Source of the DNA: CAXBID01 sp963815305
GTDB lineage: Bacteria; Bacteroidota; Bacteroidia; Flavobacteriales; Flavobacteriaceae
Reading direction: 5' to 3'
DNA length: 64,000 bases
Assembly (NCBI GenBank): GCA_963815305.1
Contig: CAWFFW010000001.1
Span: 3,286,001-3,350,000, forward strand
Shown: piece after piece, positions 35,134-43,390 of the stretch
How the letters are laid out: every line of letters begins with the position of its first letter
Position numbering within the stretch: position 1 is the stretch's first letter
Position numbers and translations under genes: made by a program
The notes under the pieces: generated by a model
Databases searched by the model: none
What the model saw: the letters and a program-made list of their open reading frames with translations, nothing else
What the model was told of the DNA's origin: nothing

Positions 35134-35808
35134 TTATCTGGAGTACTCTTTTTTTAAATGTTTAATATCTCCTAAAAGTCTATCAATATCTTCAGTTTTG
35201 GTACCATCATAAAACCCTCTAATTTGTTTTTTCTTATCAATAAGCATAAAGTTTTCGGTATGTACCATATCATAAAGCCCAGCATCAGGATTGTCTTTTA
35301 CTGCTAAATAACTTTTACGTGCAAGTTGGTAAATTTGCTTTTTATCGCCTGTTACTAAATTCCATTTTTCATCAATAACACCATTTTTAGTAGCGTAGCT
35401 TTTTAACTGTGCAACGGTATCAATTTCTGGCGTTACGGAGTGTGAAAGCAGCATCACATCAGCATCATTTACAATGTGCTTTTGTATTTGTGCCATATGG
35501 TCTGTCATAATAGGGCAAATGGTTTGACAGGTTGTAAAAAAGAAATCTGCTACATAAATTTTGTTTTTATAATCGTCTTGAGTAATGGTTTTTCCATTTT
35601 GATTGGTAAGTGAAAAATCGGCTATTTTGTGATATTTTTTTTGATGCTGAATGGTGCTATCCACCAATTCAGCACTTACTCTAGCAGGAGCATAAATAGG
35701 TAAAGGTTTGTAGGTATTTAAAGTATTGTAGATGAGTGTGATTATAATGATTGAAATTACACCAAAAACAATAGCAAAATATTTGTAATCTTTAAAAAAG
35801 GAAAACAT
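35134..35808 (-). CDS. SCO1/SenC-family protein
   Basis: A membrane-anchored thioredoxin-fold protein of 224 residues. The N-terminal anchor is YFAIVFGVISIIIITLIYNT. The copper site is CxxxC in FFFTTCQTICPIM, and the distal His is in MVHTENFMLIDK. SCO proteins deliver copper to, or keep reduced, the Cu-A site of cytochrome c oxidase. No oxidase genes are near. It is divergent from rseP. Confidence 0.92.
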   Translation of the reverse strand: MFSFFKDYKYFAIVFGVISIIIITLIYNTLNTYKPLPIYAPARVSAELVDSTIQHQKKYHKIADFSLTNQNGKTITQDDYKNKIYVADFFFTTCQTICPIMTDHMAQIQKHIVNDADVMLLSHSVTPEIDTVAQLKSYATKNGVIDEKWNLVTGDKKQIYQLARKSYLAVKDNPDAGLYDMVHTENFMLIDKKKQIRGFYDGTKTEDIDRLLGDIKHLKKEYSR

Positions 35809-35851
35809 TTATTGGACGTAAAAATTTTAAACTTCCACAAAATTACAATGA

Positions 35852-35879
35852 ATTTTATTGAAAGCGTATTTTATTGAAA
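35852..35879. promoter_or_regulatory. Direct repeat between the SCO and rseP genes
   Basis: ATTTTATTGAAA occurs at 35852-35863 and 35868-35879 (period 16) in the divergent promoter region. It could be an operator; no regulator can be named. Confidence 0.3.
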
Positions 35880-35943
35880 CTTAAATTCTTGTTAAAACCT
35901 ATTCTGTTCATCTAATTGTCTTTTCAAAGTTGGTTTAAAAGCT

Positions 35944-35951
35944 TACTTTTG
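35944..35951 (+). promoter_or_regulatory. Promoter -7 element of rseP
   Basis: TACTTTTG matches TAnnTTTG, 28 bases before the ATG of rseP. Confidence 0.6.
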
Positions 35952-35979
35952 TGCGGTTAAAAAAAACGACTGAATCTAT

Positions 35980-37326
35980 ATGGAGTTTGTTATCAAAATA
36001 TCTCAATTTTTATTGAGCCTTTCTTTACTTATTGTTTTGCATGAGCTTGGGCATTTTATTCCTGCTAAAGCCTTTAAAACTAGAGTAGAGAAATTCTATT
36101 TATTTTTCGATGTAAAGTTTTCATTATTTAAAAAGAAAGTAGGCGAAACTGTTTACGGTATTGGTTGGTTGCCACTTGGAGGTTATGTGAAAATAGCGGG
36201 TATGATAGATGAAAGTATGGACACCGAGCAAATGGCACAAGAGCCTCAGCCTTGGGAGTTTCGGTCAAAACCCGCATGGCAACGTTTAATTATTATGCTT
36301 GGTGGTGTTACCGTTAATTTTTTATTGGCAGTGCTTATTTATATAGGGATGAGTTATTTTTATGGGGATAGATTTTTGCCAAATGAAAACATAAAAGATG
36401 GTCTTTTAATTGAAAATACGGTTGCGAATAAAGCTGGACTTTTAACTGGTGATAAAATTATTGCTGTTGATGGCGAAAAAATTAAAAACTACTCTCAAAT
36501 ATCTGAAAAAGTTTTATTTGGTAAAGAAATAACTATTGAGAGAGATGAAGAGCAATCTACCATTACATTTCCAGAAGATTTTTTATCACAGTTAATAGAT
36601 TCAAAAGAAAAAGGATTTATAAATTTAAGAGAACCTTTTATTATTGTAGAGGTTCCAGATTCTTCATATAATAAAAATAGTGGTGTTAGAAAAGGAGATA
36701 TTATTAGCAGTATAAATGGTTTAGAAACTAGATATGCTGACGAAGTTAAATTAGGTTTACAAAAATTTAAAGGACAAGAGGTTACTGTTGAAGTTTTAAG
36801 GGATAAATCTGAGGTAAACTTAACTTTAAAAATTAGTGACGAAGGGAAATTAGGTTTGGTTTATGCATCCGGATCAACACCTGAAACGTTAGAGGCTTTG
36901 GGATATTATCAATTTGAAACAAAAAAATATGGCTTTTTTGAATCTTTTCCTGTAGGTATCAAAAAAACTGGTGATAAAATATCATCTTACATAACCCAAT
37001 TTAAGGCTATTTTTACGCCAAGTACTGGAGCGTATAAAGGTGTTGGAGGATTTAAAGCGATATATGATATATTTCCAAGTTTTTGGAGCTGGCAAGTATT
37101 TTGGAGTATTACAGCTTTTCTGTCAATCATGTTAGGTGTTTTAAACTTACTACCCATACCTGCTTTAGATGGAGGTCACGTTATGTTTTTACTCTATGAA
37201 ATGATTTCAGGTAGAAAGCCAGGTGATAAATTTATGGAGTACGCACAAATGGTAGGTTTCTTTATTTTAATTGCCTTAGTTTTATTTGCCAATGGTAATG
37301 ACATTTATAAAGCAATTTTTGGATAA
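35980..37326 (+). CDS. rseP: RIP metalloprotease (site-2 protease) RseP
   Basis: Intramembrane zinc protease of 448 residues. HELGH at residues 21-25 holds two zinc ligands and the catalytic Glu. Two PDZ domains follow (LLTGDKIIAVDGEKIKNYSQ and RKGDIISSINGLETRY). The C-terminal membrane motif NLLPIPALDGGHVMF holds the third, Asp, ligand. RseP cleaves anti-sigma factors and signal-peptide remnants within the inner membrane, and may process the membrane partners of the ECF sigma factors seen in this window. Monocistronic. Confidence 0.95.
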   Translation: MEFVIKISQFLLSLSLLIVLHELGHFIPAKAFKTRVEKFYLFFDVKFSLFKKKVGETVYGIGWLPLGGYVKIAGMIDESMDTEQMAQEPQPWEFRSKPAWQRLIIMLGGVTVNFLLAVLIYIGMSYFYGDRFLPNENIKDGLLIENTVANKAGLLTGDKIIAVDGEKIKNYSQISEKVLFGKEITIERDEEQSTITFPEDFLSQLIDSKEKGFINLREPFIIVEVPDSSYNKNSGVRKGDIISSINGLETRYADEVKLGLQKFKGQEVTVEVLRDKSEVNLTLKISDEGKLGLVYASGSTPETLEALGYYQFETKKYGFFESFPVGIKKTGDKISSYITQFKAIFTPSTGAYKGVGGFKAIYDIFPSFWSWQVFWSITAFLSIMLGVLNLLPIPALDGGHVMFLLYEMISGRKPGDKFMEYAQMVGFFILIALVLFANGNDIYKAIFG

Positions 37327-37343
37327 ATTTTTTAAAATTTTAA

Positions 37344-37374
37344 TTTGTAGTAAATAAAAATATATATATATTTG
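37344..37374 (+). promoter_or_regulatory. Promoter of tRNA-Asn
   Basis: -33 TTTG (37344-37347), a 19-base spacer and -7 TATATTTG (37367-37374) form a complete Bacteroidota promoter. It lies 23 bases before the tRNA gene. Confidence 0.75.
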
Positions 37375-37397
37375 CGCTCGCTTAAGCGAAAACATTT

Positions 37398-37471
37398 TCC
37401 TTCTTAGCTCAGTTGGTTAGAGCATCTGACTGTTAATCAGAGGGTCCTTGGTTCGAGCCCAAGAGAAGGAG
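37398..37471 (+). tRNA. tRNA-Asn (anticodon GTT)
   Basis: A 74-base cloverleaf. The acceptor stem pairs TCCTTCT (37398-37404) with AGAAGGA (37464-37470). The D loop has AGCTCAGTTGGTTAGAGC. The anticodon arm is CTGACTGTTAATCAG with GTT in the loop. The T arm is CCTTGGTTCGAGCCCAAG. CCA is not encoded. The 3' half doubles as the left attachment site of an integrative element, whose insertion keeps the gene intact. Confidence 0.97.
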
Positions 37472-37472
37472 C
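37430..37472 (+). repeat. attL core (43 bp, inside tRNA-Asn)
   Basis: Begins CTGTTAATCAG in the anticodon arm and runs through the T arm to GGAGC after the acceptor stem. It is identical to 62657-62699. It is the left boundary of the integrative element. Confidence 0.85.
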
Positions 37473-37482
37473 TTGTAATGAT

Positions 37483-37517
37483 AAGGCTTCAGAGAGTTTA
37501 CACTCCTGGAGCCTTTT
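37483..37517 (+). terminator. Terminator after tRNA-Asn (element left end)
   Basis: A stem of AAGGCTTCAG with CTGGAGCCTT (one wobble pair) followed by TTTTTT. A homologous hairpin follows the third att core at 63320-63350. Confidence 0.75.
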
Positions 37518-38010
37518 TTATTTGCACGTAATTTGCACATAAAACGACTTTTTTTCATCATATTTTTTATTTAATGCTATTTGATATTAAATAATAGCAA
37601 AACCTATAAATTCAAGTTAACGTTAGCTAATAGATGTCAATTTCCCCAGACTATATAATACCTATTCCTTAACTAGCGAAATTTTAAAATCAGCGTTTTC
37701 AATCACCAATATTTTATTAAACTCTTTATTTTCATTGTTAATAACTCAAAATAGATCTTTAAAAAACTATTAATCTTCAATTTTAAATGGATTTATTTGA
37801 TATCATAAAATGTCAAAAAAAATTATGCTTTAATATTAGGGATCAATTTTGATATATTTTGGTTTAATTTGTTGTTTATCAAATACTTGTGAATAACTAA
37901 TTGATTTTTTTTCTTCTTTCAATAGCCATATTTTTTACTTTTATTTCCATCATCCCATAAGGGAAAGCAAAAGCGCTTTTGTTCATTTTATAAATCTAAA
38001 AATAATAAAA
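37518..38010 (+). other. Non-coding left end of the element
   Basis: About 490 AT-rich bases without a convincing gene. They contain the arm-type sites, a TTTTATTTAATGCT block (37565-37578) that recurs inverted at 62578-62591, and a 14-base palindrome CAAAAGCGCTTTTG (37968-37981) 29 bases before the first element gene, which could be an operator. Confidence 0.5.
37521..37542 (+). promoter_or_regulatory. Left integrase arm-type sites
   Basis: Two adjacent 11-base units, TTTGCACGTAA and TTTGCACATAA. The same pair, in the same orientation, occurs at 62530-62551. Together with the integrase next to the right copy, they are likely arm-binding sites for integrase or excision factors. Confidence 0.6.
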
Positions 38011-38307
38011 ATGGACAATTTATTAATTCTTGAACGATTAGATCGTTTAGAAAAACTGTTGGTAGCTCATAAAGAAGTACTGACCTTTGACGAAGCCTGC
38101 GATTATACAGGTATATCCAGAAGCTATCTTTATAAACTCACAGCTTCAGGTAGAATACCTTACTCCAAACCCAACGGGAAAATGCTCTTTTTTGAGAAGG
38201 TAAAACTCGTTGAGTGGCTACTTCAAAACAAACGGAAATCACAACATGATATAGAAGCCGAAGCCTTGGCTTATACCCTACGACATAAAGTCAATAAGAT
38301 AACTTAA
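38011..38307 (+). CDS. Helix-turn-helix (excisionase-type) protein
   Basis: A 98-residue DNA-binding protein with the HTH_17/MerR-type excisionase domain: VLTFDEACDYTGISRSYLYK then LTASGRIPYSKPNGKMLFFE. In Bacteroidota mobile elements such a gene commonly leads the mobilisation region and acts as a recombination directionality factor or regulator. It is 10 bases from the primase-helicase gene, so the two form an operon. Confidence 0.8.
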   Translation: MDNLLILERLDRLEKLLVAHKEVLTFDEACDYTGISRSYLYKLTASGRIPYSKPNGKMLFFEKVKLVEWLLQNKRKSQHDIEAEALAYTLRHKVNKIT

Positions 38308-38317
38308 AAAAATTCTT

Positions 38318-39523
38318 ATGAAAAAGACACCCTATATACGAGTTGGCACTTCCTATTACAAGCAGGTCAAAGCCCCAACCATAGCTGGTCATTTTAATGA
38401 CATCTTGGTGCATTGGAATATGGAGACCATTAAACAAGACCATGGTAAAGATCATTTAAGTAAAATCTCTAAGTATGATGGCTTTACCTGTATGCCAAGC
38501 CATGTTAATTTTCAGCAGGAATATCTTGGGTTTTATAATATCTATTCGCCACTAGGAAAGTCGCCAAAAGCGGGAAGCATTTTAAAATCCCTAGCCTTCG
38601 TCAAACATATTTTTGGAAAACACTATGAACTAGGTCTGGATTATCTGCAATTGCTTTATCTAAAACCGATTCAAGTGTTACCTATACTTTGTTTAGTCTC
38701 CAAAGAACGCTCTACAGGTAAGAGTACCTTTTTAAAATGGCTCAAGGAGATCTTTGACAACAACCTAACCTATTTAACGAATGACAGCTTTAGTAGTCAG
38801 TTCAATGCCGATTGGGCCAATAAGCTTTTAATATGTATTGATGAAGTATTGTTCAATAAAGAAGAACTCACGGAACGTATCAAATACCTGAGCACCACCA
38901 ATATCAATAAATTAGAAGCTAAGGGCAAGGATAAGCGTGAAGTAGAATTTTTTGGAAAGTTTATTCTATGCAGCAATAACGAAGATAGTTTTATTAAGAT
39001 TGATATTAATGAAACCCGCTTTTGGGTAAAAAAGATTCCTGTATTAGAAAAGGAAGAGACAAACTTTTTGGAAAACCTAATACAAGAAATCCCAGGGTTT
39101 ATGTATTTTTTATCCACACGAAAACTCAGTTCAGAACATGCCACTAGAATGTGGTTTACAGCACAACAAATAAAAACAAAAGCGCTGTTTAAACTCGTTC
39201 AGAATAATCGCAATCGTGTGGAAAAAGAATTGGCGAGTATTTTGTTGAGTGTGATGGAAAAGTTTGATTTAGAGACCATAAACCTCTGCCCAACGGATGC
39301 TTTGGCGGCACTTAATAAAACGCGGGTAAAAACAGACTTAACACAACTGAGAGATGTACTGAAAATGAATTGGAAGTTAGAGAATCAAAAAAACTCAAAT
39401 AGCTATCAGAAGTTTGAGATTTGGAGTAATGGCGATATCGCTTTTACTAATTCAAAAGGACGCTATTATACCATAGAAAAAACATTTTTAACCCAAAATT
39501 TTGATGAAACGATGACAGAATGA
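38318..39523 (+). CDS. Primase-helicase-type replication ATPase
   Basis: A 401-residue ATPase with Walker A in SKERSTGKST (about 129-137) and Walker B in LLICIDEVL, followed by sensor-like FILCSNNEDS. The family (DUF5906/P4-type superfamily 3 helicase) is found in phages, plasmids and integrative elements and unwinds the element origin. The N-terminal 90 residues have no clear domain. It is followed by a repeat-rich intergenic stretch and a toprim primase, suggesting the element has its own replication or relicensing function. Confidence 0.75.
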   Translation: MKKTPYIRVGTSYYKQVKAPTIAGHFNDILVHWNMETIKQDHGKDHLSKISKYDGFTCMPSHVNFQQEYLGFYNIYSPLGKSPKAGSILKSLAFVKHIFGKHYELGLDYLQLLYLKPIQVLPILCLVSKERSTGKSTFLKWLKEIFDNNLTYLTNDSFSSQFNADWANKLLICIDEVLFNKEELTERIKYLSTTNINKLEAKGKDKREVEFFGKFILCSNNEDSFIKIDINETRFWVKKIPVLEKEETNFLENLIQEIPGFMYFLSTRKLSSEHATRMWFTAQQIKTKALFKLVQNNRNRVEKELASILLSVMEKFDLETINLCPTDALAALNKTRVKTDLTQLRDVLKMNWKLENQKNSNSYQKFEIWSNGDIAFTNSKGRYYTIEKTFLTQNFDETMTE

Positions 39524-39652
39524 TGAAACTGCTGTATTTACAAAGGTTAAGGCCGTCATCATTTATTCATCATTTAGTCATCAAAAAATATAATGATGAC
39601 AGAATAACACTGTAATAAATAAATAGTGTTGAAACGATGAAAAAGCGATGAC
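39503..39652 (+). repeat. Cluster of GATGA/TCATC repeats, possible origin or control region
   Basis: GATGACAGAAT occurs at 39511-39521 and 39595-39605. GATGAAAC occurs at 39503-39510 and 39522-39529. TCATCATTTATTCATC and two more TCATC-like units fill 39556-39583. The cluster spans the end of the helicase gene and the following 130 bases, just before the toprim primase gene. Confidence 0.4.
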
Positions 39653-39731
39653 TTGGTAAGTGTAATATATATAAGGGTTTAGAGAGATATTCATCAAATC
39701 ATCGAAAAAACATACTAAAATATTCTGGCTA

Positions 39732-40595
39732 ATGAAAAGAAAAATAAATTGTGAAACAGCCCGTAATTTTTCAGTGGAAAAAGCACTGGAAAAATTAGGA
39801 CACTTTTCCAAAAAGACAACGGAAAAAGAAGCTTGGTTTCTAAGTCCTTTCAGGTCAGAAACCCAAGCCTCTTTTAAAGTCTCTAAAGCCAAGAATCGAT
39901 GGTATGACCATGGAATGGGCGTTGGTGGTAATGTGATTGATTTAGTTTCCATGATTTTAAAATGTCCGATTAAAGAAACTTTAGAGTTTTTGGATGCTGG
40001 TATTGCAAAAAACACTTTAACGCAGCAACAGACTTTTAATGAAAACGAACCAGGACTTAACATCATTAAAGTTCAGGAAATAATACATCCTGCTTTAATT
40101 CAATATCTAAGGTTAAGGGGAATTTCCATAAGGATTGCCAAGAGATTTTGTAAAGAGGTTTGGTATACACATAAGAACACTCAATTTTTTGCCATTGGAT
40201 TAAATAATAATAAAGGAGGCTGGGAACTGCGTAATAAGATTTTCAAAAATAGTAGCAGTCCTAAATCCTATACTTACATCCAAAATAATAACGAGCAAGT
40301 AATTATTTTGGAAGGGATGTTTGATTTGTTATCGCTTGCAACATTAGATGATAATCTATTAAAAACATCAGATATCCTTGTTTTAAACTCTATCAGTTTT
40401 ATAAATGATATTGAAAAACACATTTCCAAATACGCCTTAGCGCATCTGTATTTGGATAATGATACTGCTGGACGAAAGGCAGCTCAATATTTAATTGATA
40501 AGTACAAACATGTAATTGATATAAGTTCAAGCTATAAAAATTATAAAGATTTAAACGATTTACTGAGTTATGAAATAAGCCAGAAAAATTCATAA
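39732..40595 (+). CDS. Toprim-domain DNA primase-like protein
   Basis: A 287-residue protein. The first 90 residues resemble the CHC2-type zinc-binding domain of DnaG in layout (AWFLSPFRSETQASFKVSKA, then WYDHGMGVGGNVIDLV), but the metal-binding cysteines are replaced. The toprim domain has VIILEGMFDLLSL (Glu) and LAHLYLDNDTAGRKAA (Asp-x-Asp). Such proteins are standard in Bacteroidota mobilisable elements. A potential partner is the primase-helicase 208 bases upstream. Confidence 0.8.
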   Translation: MKRKINCETARNFSVEKALEKLGHFSKKTTEKEAWFLSPFRSETQASFKVSKAKNRWYDHGMGVGGNVIDLVSMILKCPIKETLEFLDAGIAKNTLTQQQTFNENEPGLNIIKVQEIIHPALIQYLRLRGISIRIAKRFCKEVWYTHKNTQFFAIGLNNNKGGWELRNKIFKNSSSPKSYTYIQNNNEQVIILEGMFDLLSLATLDDNLLKTSDILVLNSISFINDIEKHISKYALAHLYLDNDTAGRKAAQYLIDKYKHVIDISSSYKNYKDLNDLLSYEISQKNS

Positions 40596-40659
40596 TACTA
40601 ATCAGGATCATTAATGGCGAATTACATCTGACAGATAAAAAGCAATAAAAATTAAACAG

Positions 40660-41175
40660 ATGAAAAAAGAAAAGAAATTCAACTTCAAATCAAAAGATGA
40701 AAAGGAGCAGTCTGTAAAGATTCCTACTGATGTACTAAAGCATTCAGATAGTGTTGAACTGGATTTTAACGAGACTTCATCTAAAACGAAAATAATCTTG
40801 GGTAGGAATTCGAGATGTGTGTCTGTGGACACATTCTCGTTTACTCCCCTTGGTCGCAAAGAAAAAAGAGTGTTTAAGGGGAAGGGTGACCTCGTTAAAT
40901 TTCGATGTTCTGTTTATGAAAAGAAGCTTTTAAAAGTTAAAGCAAAACGAAGTGGATTGACCTTAAGTGAATATATAAGACGCAGTCTATTTGAAAAAGA
41001 AATTACAGAACGCCTTACTGATGAACATATCGAACTTTATAAAATGCTTATTAAATACCACAACAACTTTAAGTCCATTGGTAACATGTACAAAAAGCGA
41101 AATCCAAAACTTACGCAAGAAGTATATGACTTAGCCAATGAAATCAAAGCACATCTTAAAAAGTTTCAACCATGA
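40660..41175 (+). CDS. MobC-like relaxosome accessory protein
   Basis: A 171-residue protein with a ribbon-helix-helix-type region (about 85-120: VKFRCSVYEKKLLKVKAKRS then GLTLSEYIRRSLF), the usual form of MobC proteins of Bacteroidota mobilisable elements. These bind oriT and help the relaxase. The N-terminal 60 residues are charged and poorly conserved. A strong hairpin in its coding DNA (40811-40839) could be part of oriT. It overlaps the relaxase gene by four bases (ATGA). Confidence 0.8.
   Translation: MKKEKKFNFKSKDEKEQSVKIPTDVLKHSDSVELDFNETSSKTKIILGRNSRCVSVDTFSFTPLGRKEKRVFKGKGDLVKFRCSVYEKKLLKVKAKRSGLTLSEYIRRSLFEKEITERLTDEHIELYKMLIKYHNNFKSIGNMYKKRNPKLTQEVYDLANEIKAHLKKFQP
40811..40839 (+). 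other. Nested hairpin in the mobC-like gene, candidate oriT element
   Basis: Outer stem CGAGA (40811-40815) with TCTCG (40835-40839) and inner stem TGTGTC (40818-40823) with GACACA (40828-40833), loop TGTG. It is the strongest inverted repeat seen in the mobilisation region. Its placement within codons is unusual. Confidence 0.35.
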
Positions 41176-42035
41176 TTGGTAAAGGGAAAAGCATATCGCA
41201 CACTAGAGCTTCGATGTCCTATGGATGGAATCAGGAAAAGGATGCAGAAATTGTACTGAAAGAATTTCTACATGGTGATTCACCAGCTGAAATCACTAAA
41301 GAATTCAAAATGCTCCAGGATCAAAATTACCATTGCAAAAGAAACACCTTATCATTTGTAATCAGCCCAACCATAGAAGATGGTAAACGATTAGAAAAAA
41401 ACGAGCTAAAAGCCATAACCAAACGTTTCATGCATGAGATGAAACTTGGTGAACGACAAGCCATAGCCTTTGTACATCAGGATAAAGACCATAAGCACAT
41501 TCATTTATATGTCAACAGAATTGATTTTAAAGGTGTTGCCTATAATGATAGCTTTATAGGTAAACGTAGTCAGCTAGCAGCAGAAAAAGTAGCAGAGCAT
41601 ATGGGGTTGACTACTGTAAAGCAAGTACAATTTGAAAAGGAATTCAATCTAAAAGAAATACGAACTGAGATCAAACGAAGACATGATCTGACCATGAAAC
41701 AGTTCAAACCCAAATCCTTTGATGCTTATTTAAAAGCAATGGAGGCTAACGGTGTTCAGGTTATTCCAACAATAAATAATCAAAACAAATTACAAGGCTT
41801 TCGATTTGAATTTGATGGACACAATTTAAAAGGCAGTGAAGTGCATCGGAACATGTCTCTTGGAAATATAGGAAAACAAATGTCAAGTATAAATGGAGCA
41901 AGTATTTTAAAGGATAACAATATGAGCGTAAAACTAGCTGGGAAAGTTGTTGACCTGACACCAAGCCTAGCCTTAAAAATCACGAAGTTTATTATTAAAA
42001 GAGCCATCGATAAAGGAATCGGAATAGGATATTAA
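41172..42035 (+). CDS. Relaxase (MobA/VirD2-type mobilisation nuclease)
   Basis: A 287-residue relaxase (Pfam Relaxase, PF03432) that nicks oriT and pilots single-stranded DNA. The metal-binding histidine motif is VHQDKDHKHIHLYVN (His102, His107, His109, His111). Conserved RASMSYGWN near the N-terminus suits the catalytic Tyr17 region. It is shorter than many Bacteroidota MobB relaxases (300-450) because nothing follows the nuclease domain but a short helical tail. Confidence 0.88.
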   Translation: MIGKGKSISHTRASMSYGWNQEKDAEIVLKEFLHGDSPAEITKEFKMLQDQNYHCKRNTLSFVISPTIEDGKRLEKNELKAITKRFMHEMKLGERQAIAFVHQDKDHKHIHLYVNRIDFKGVAYNDSFIGKRSQLAAEKVAEHMGLTTVKQVQFEKEFNLKEIRTEIKRRHDLTMKQFKPKSFDAYLKAMEANGVQVIPTINNQNKLQGFRFEFDGHNLKGSEVHRNMSLGNIGKQMSSINGASILKDNNMSVKLAGKVVDLTPSLALKITKFIIKRAIDKGIGIGY

Positions 42036-42051
42036 ATTAAATATAATAATC

Positions 42052-42363
42052 ATGACAAAACTTGAAGAATTAACAGCATTACTAGTAAACGAAATCAATG
42101 ACTTTAAAAATGAAGTAGATAAACTAGAGAAAATTAATAAGTATTTAAAGGACACAAAAATTAAGATGGATTTAACCAAGTATAAGTCCATGATTGAAAA
42201 ACATGAACAAAAAATGGCATTTCATACAAAAGCCATTGAACGCTTTGAAAGTCATTTTGACAATAAAATCAAGCAAGCTAAAATTTATCCAACTTGGGCG
42301 GTTGTTGTTTTTATAATTGCCTTATTATTTAGTACAGGGTCAATAATATTTTGGTTAAAGTAA
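42052..42363 (+). CDS. Small coiled-coil membrane protein of the mobilisation module
   Basis: A 103-residue protein: a long charged helix or coiled coil (about 1-75, KNEVDKLEKINKYLKDTK) and one C-terminal membrane segment (about 82-101, WAVVVFIIALLFSTGSIIFW). It resembles short proteins (possibly DUF6730) that follow relaxase genes in Bacteroidota mobile elements. The function is unknown; it could connect the relaxosome to a membrane coupling protein. It lies 16 bases after the relaxase. Confidence 0.6.
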   Translation: MTKLEELTALLVNEINDFKNEVDKLEKINKYLKDTKIKMDLTKYKSMIEKHEQKMAFHTKAIERFESHFDNKIKQAKIYPTWAVVVFIIALLFSTGSIIFWLK

Positions 42364-42887
42364 AATTGTTCCTTTTGACTATAATTAAATGTTGATAAGC
42401 TTTTAGCTTATGACTCTCAGCTTTACAAAGCCAGTTCAGTTTGCTCTAGGGGCACCCTTCCTTTAATTGTAGTTTTTGATGTTATATATATTTAAGTTCA
42501 ACATAGAATTATTAGATTGGAATATTTTCCACAATATCAAGATCACCTCCATTGTAATTTTATAACTCCACTTTAAATTAGTAGAGTGATTTTTTACATA
42601 TTCAAATCAAACTTCAAACTTACATAGTCATAATCAGTATACATAAACTATGTATGCCTGTTGGGCCTTCTGATTGATTTTACTCGACTAAGACTTAGTT
42701 CGAGAAAAATTTTGATAGAATTTTCTATAGTAAACAGGTTTTAAATCAAAAGTTTGATTTAGATTCTAATTTCACTCATGAAGATGAGTAAAATTTACCC
42801 GAATTGACAAATATTCTCAAAAGACAAAGCAGGTTGTCTATATTTATGAAATAAAATGCTTATAATTTATCATTGAATATTTCAAAT
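42364..42887. other. Gap between the mobilisation module and the cargo
   Basis: 524 AT-rich bases without a convincing gene. They hold a small hairpin ATAAGC/GCTTAT (42395-42411), a GC-richer stretch around 42440-42470 and a stem CTCGACTAAG with CTTAGTTCGAG (42683-42704) followed by AAAAATTTT. A promoter-like TATATTTA (42839-42846) sits 41 bases before the asparaginase start and is conserved before the second asparaginase copy. Confidence 0.5.
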
Positions 42888-43373
42888 GTGAAAGTTATAT
42901 TTATTCAAACAGGCGGAACTATTGATAAGGATTATCCGCACACAACAAAAGGATGGGCCTTTGAGTTTGGCGAACCAGCTGTTGGGAGGATTTTGGAAAA
43001 ATTAAACCCTTCTTTTGAATACAAATTAATTACGGCTTTTCAAAAAGATAGTCTAGAAATAACGAATAATGATAGAGACATACTTGTGGATTTAATAAAA
43101 AATCTAAAAGAAGATAAAATTATCATCACACACGGAACAGATACTATGATTGAAACGGCTTCTTTTTTAAACAAACATTTAAAGAGTAAACTTATAATTG
43201 TTACTGGTGCTATGTTGCCAGAAAGATTTAGCAATTCTGATGCTTCAATAAATTTAGGTTCTGCTATTGGAGCTATTAATATATTAAATAAAGGAATTTA
43301 TATTGCGATGCATGGGGTAGTTAAATCTTTCGATAATATCAATAGAAACTTAGATACCGGTAAATATTATTAG
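42888..43373 (+). CDS. One-domain L-asparaginase-like protein
   Basis: A 161-residue protein matching only the N-terminal domain of type I/II asparaginases (PF00710). Catalytic motifs are present: FIQTGGTIDKDY with the nucleophile Thr, and ITHGTDTMIETA with the Thr-Asp pair; the Lys-containing loop may be VVKSFDN. Normal asparaginases have about 330 residues, so this is the short family known in marine bacteria, or a minimal enzyme. GTG at 42888 is the start: the other copy at 63484 begins with GTG at the same codon. It is 17 bases upstream of the PLP lyase gene. Confidence 0.78.
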   Translation: MKVIFIQTGGTIDKDYPHTTKGWAFEFGEPAVGRILEKLNPSFEYKLITAFQKDSLEITNNDRDILVDLIKNLKEDKIIITHGTDTMIETASFLNKHLKSKLIIVTGAMLPERFSNSDASINLGSAIGAINILNKGIYIAMHGVVKSFDNINRNLDTGKYY

Positions 43374-43390
43374 TTAACCTATTAAAAATT

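Noticed and set aside
42395..42411. Hairpin with neighbouring GC-richer bases considered as a riboswitch or small RNA
   Set aside because: No known riboswitch core is recognisable and it lies over 450 bases from the next start codon.
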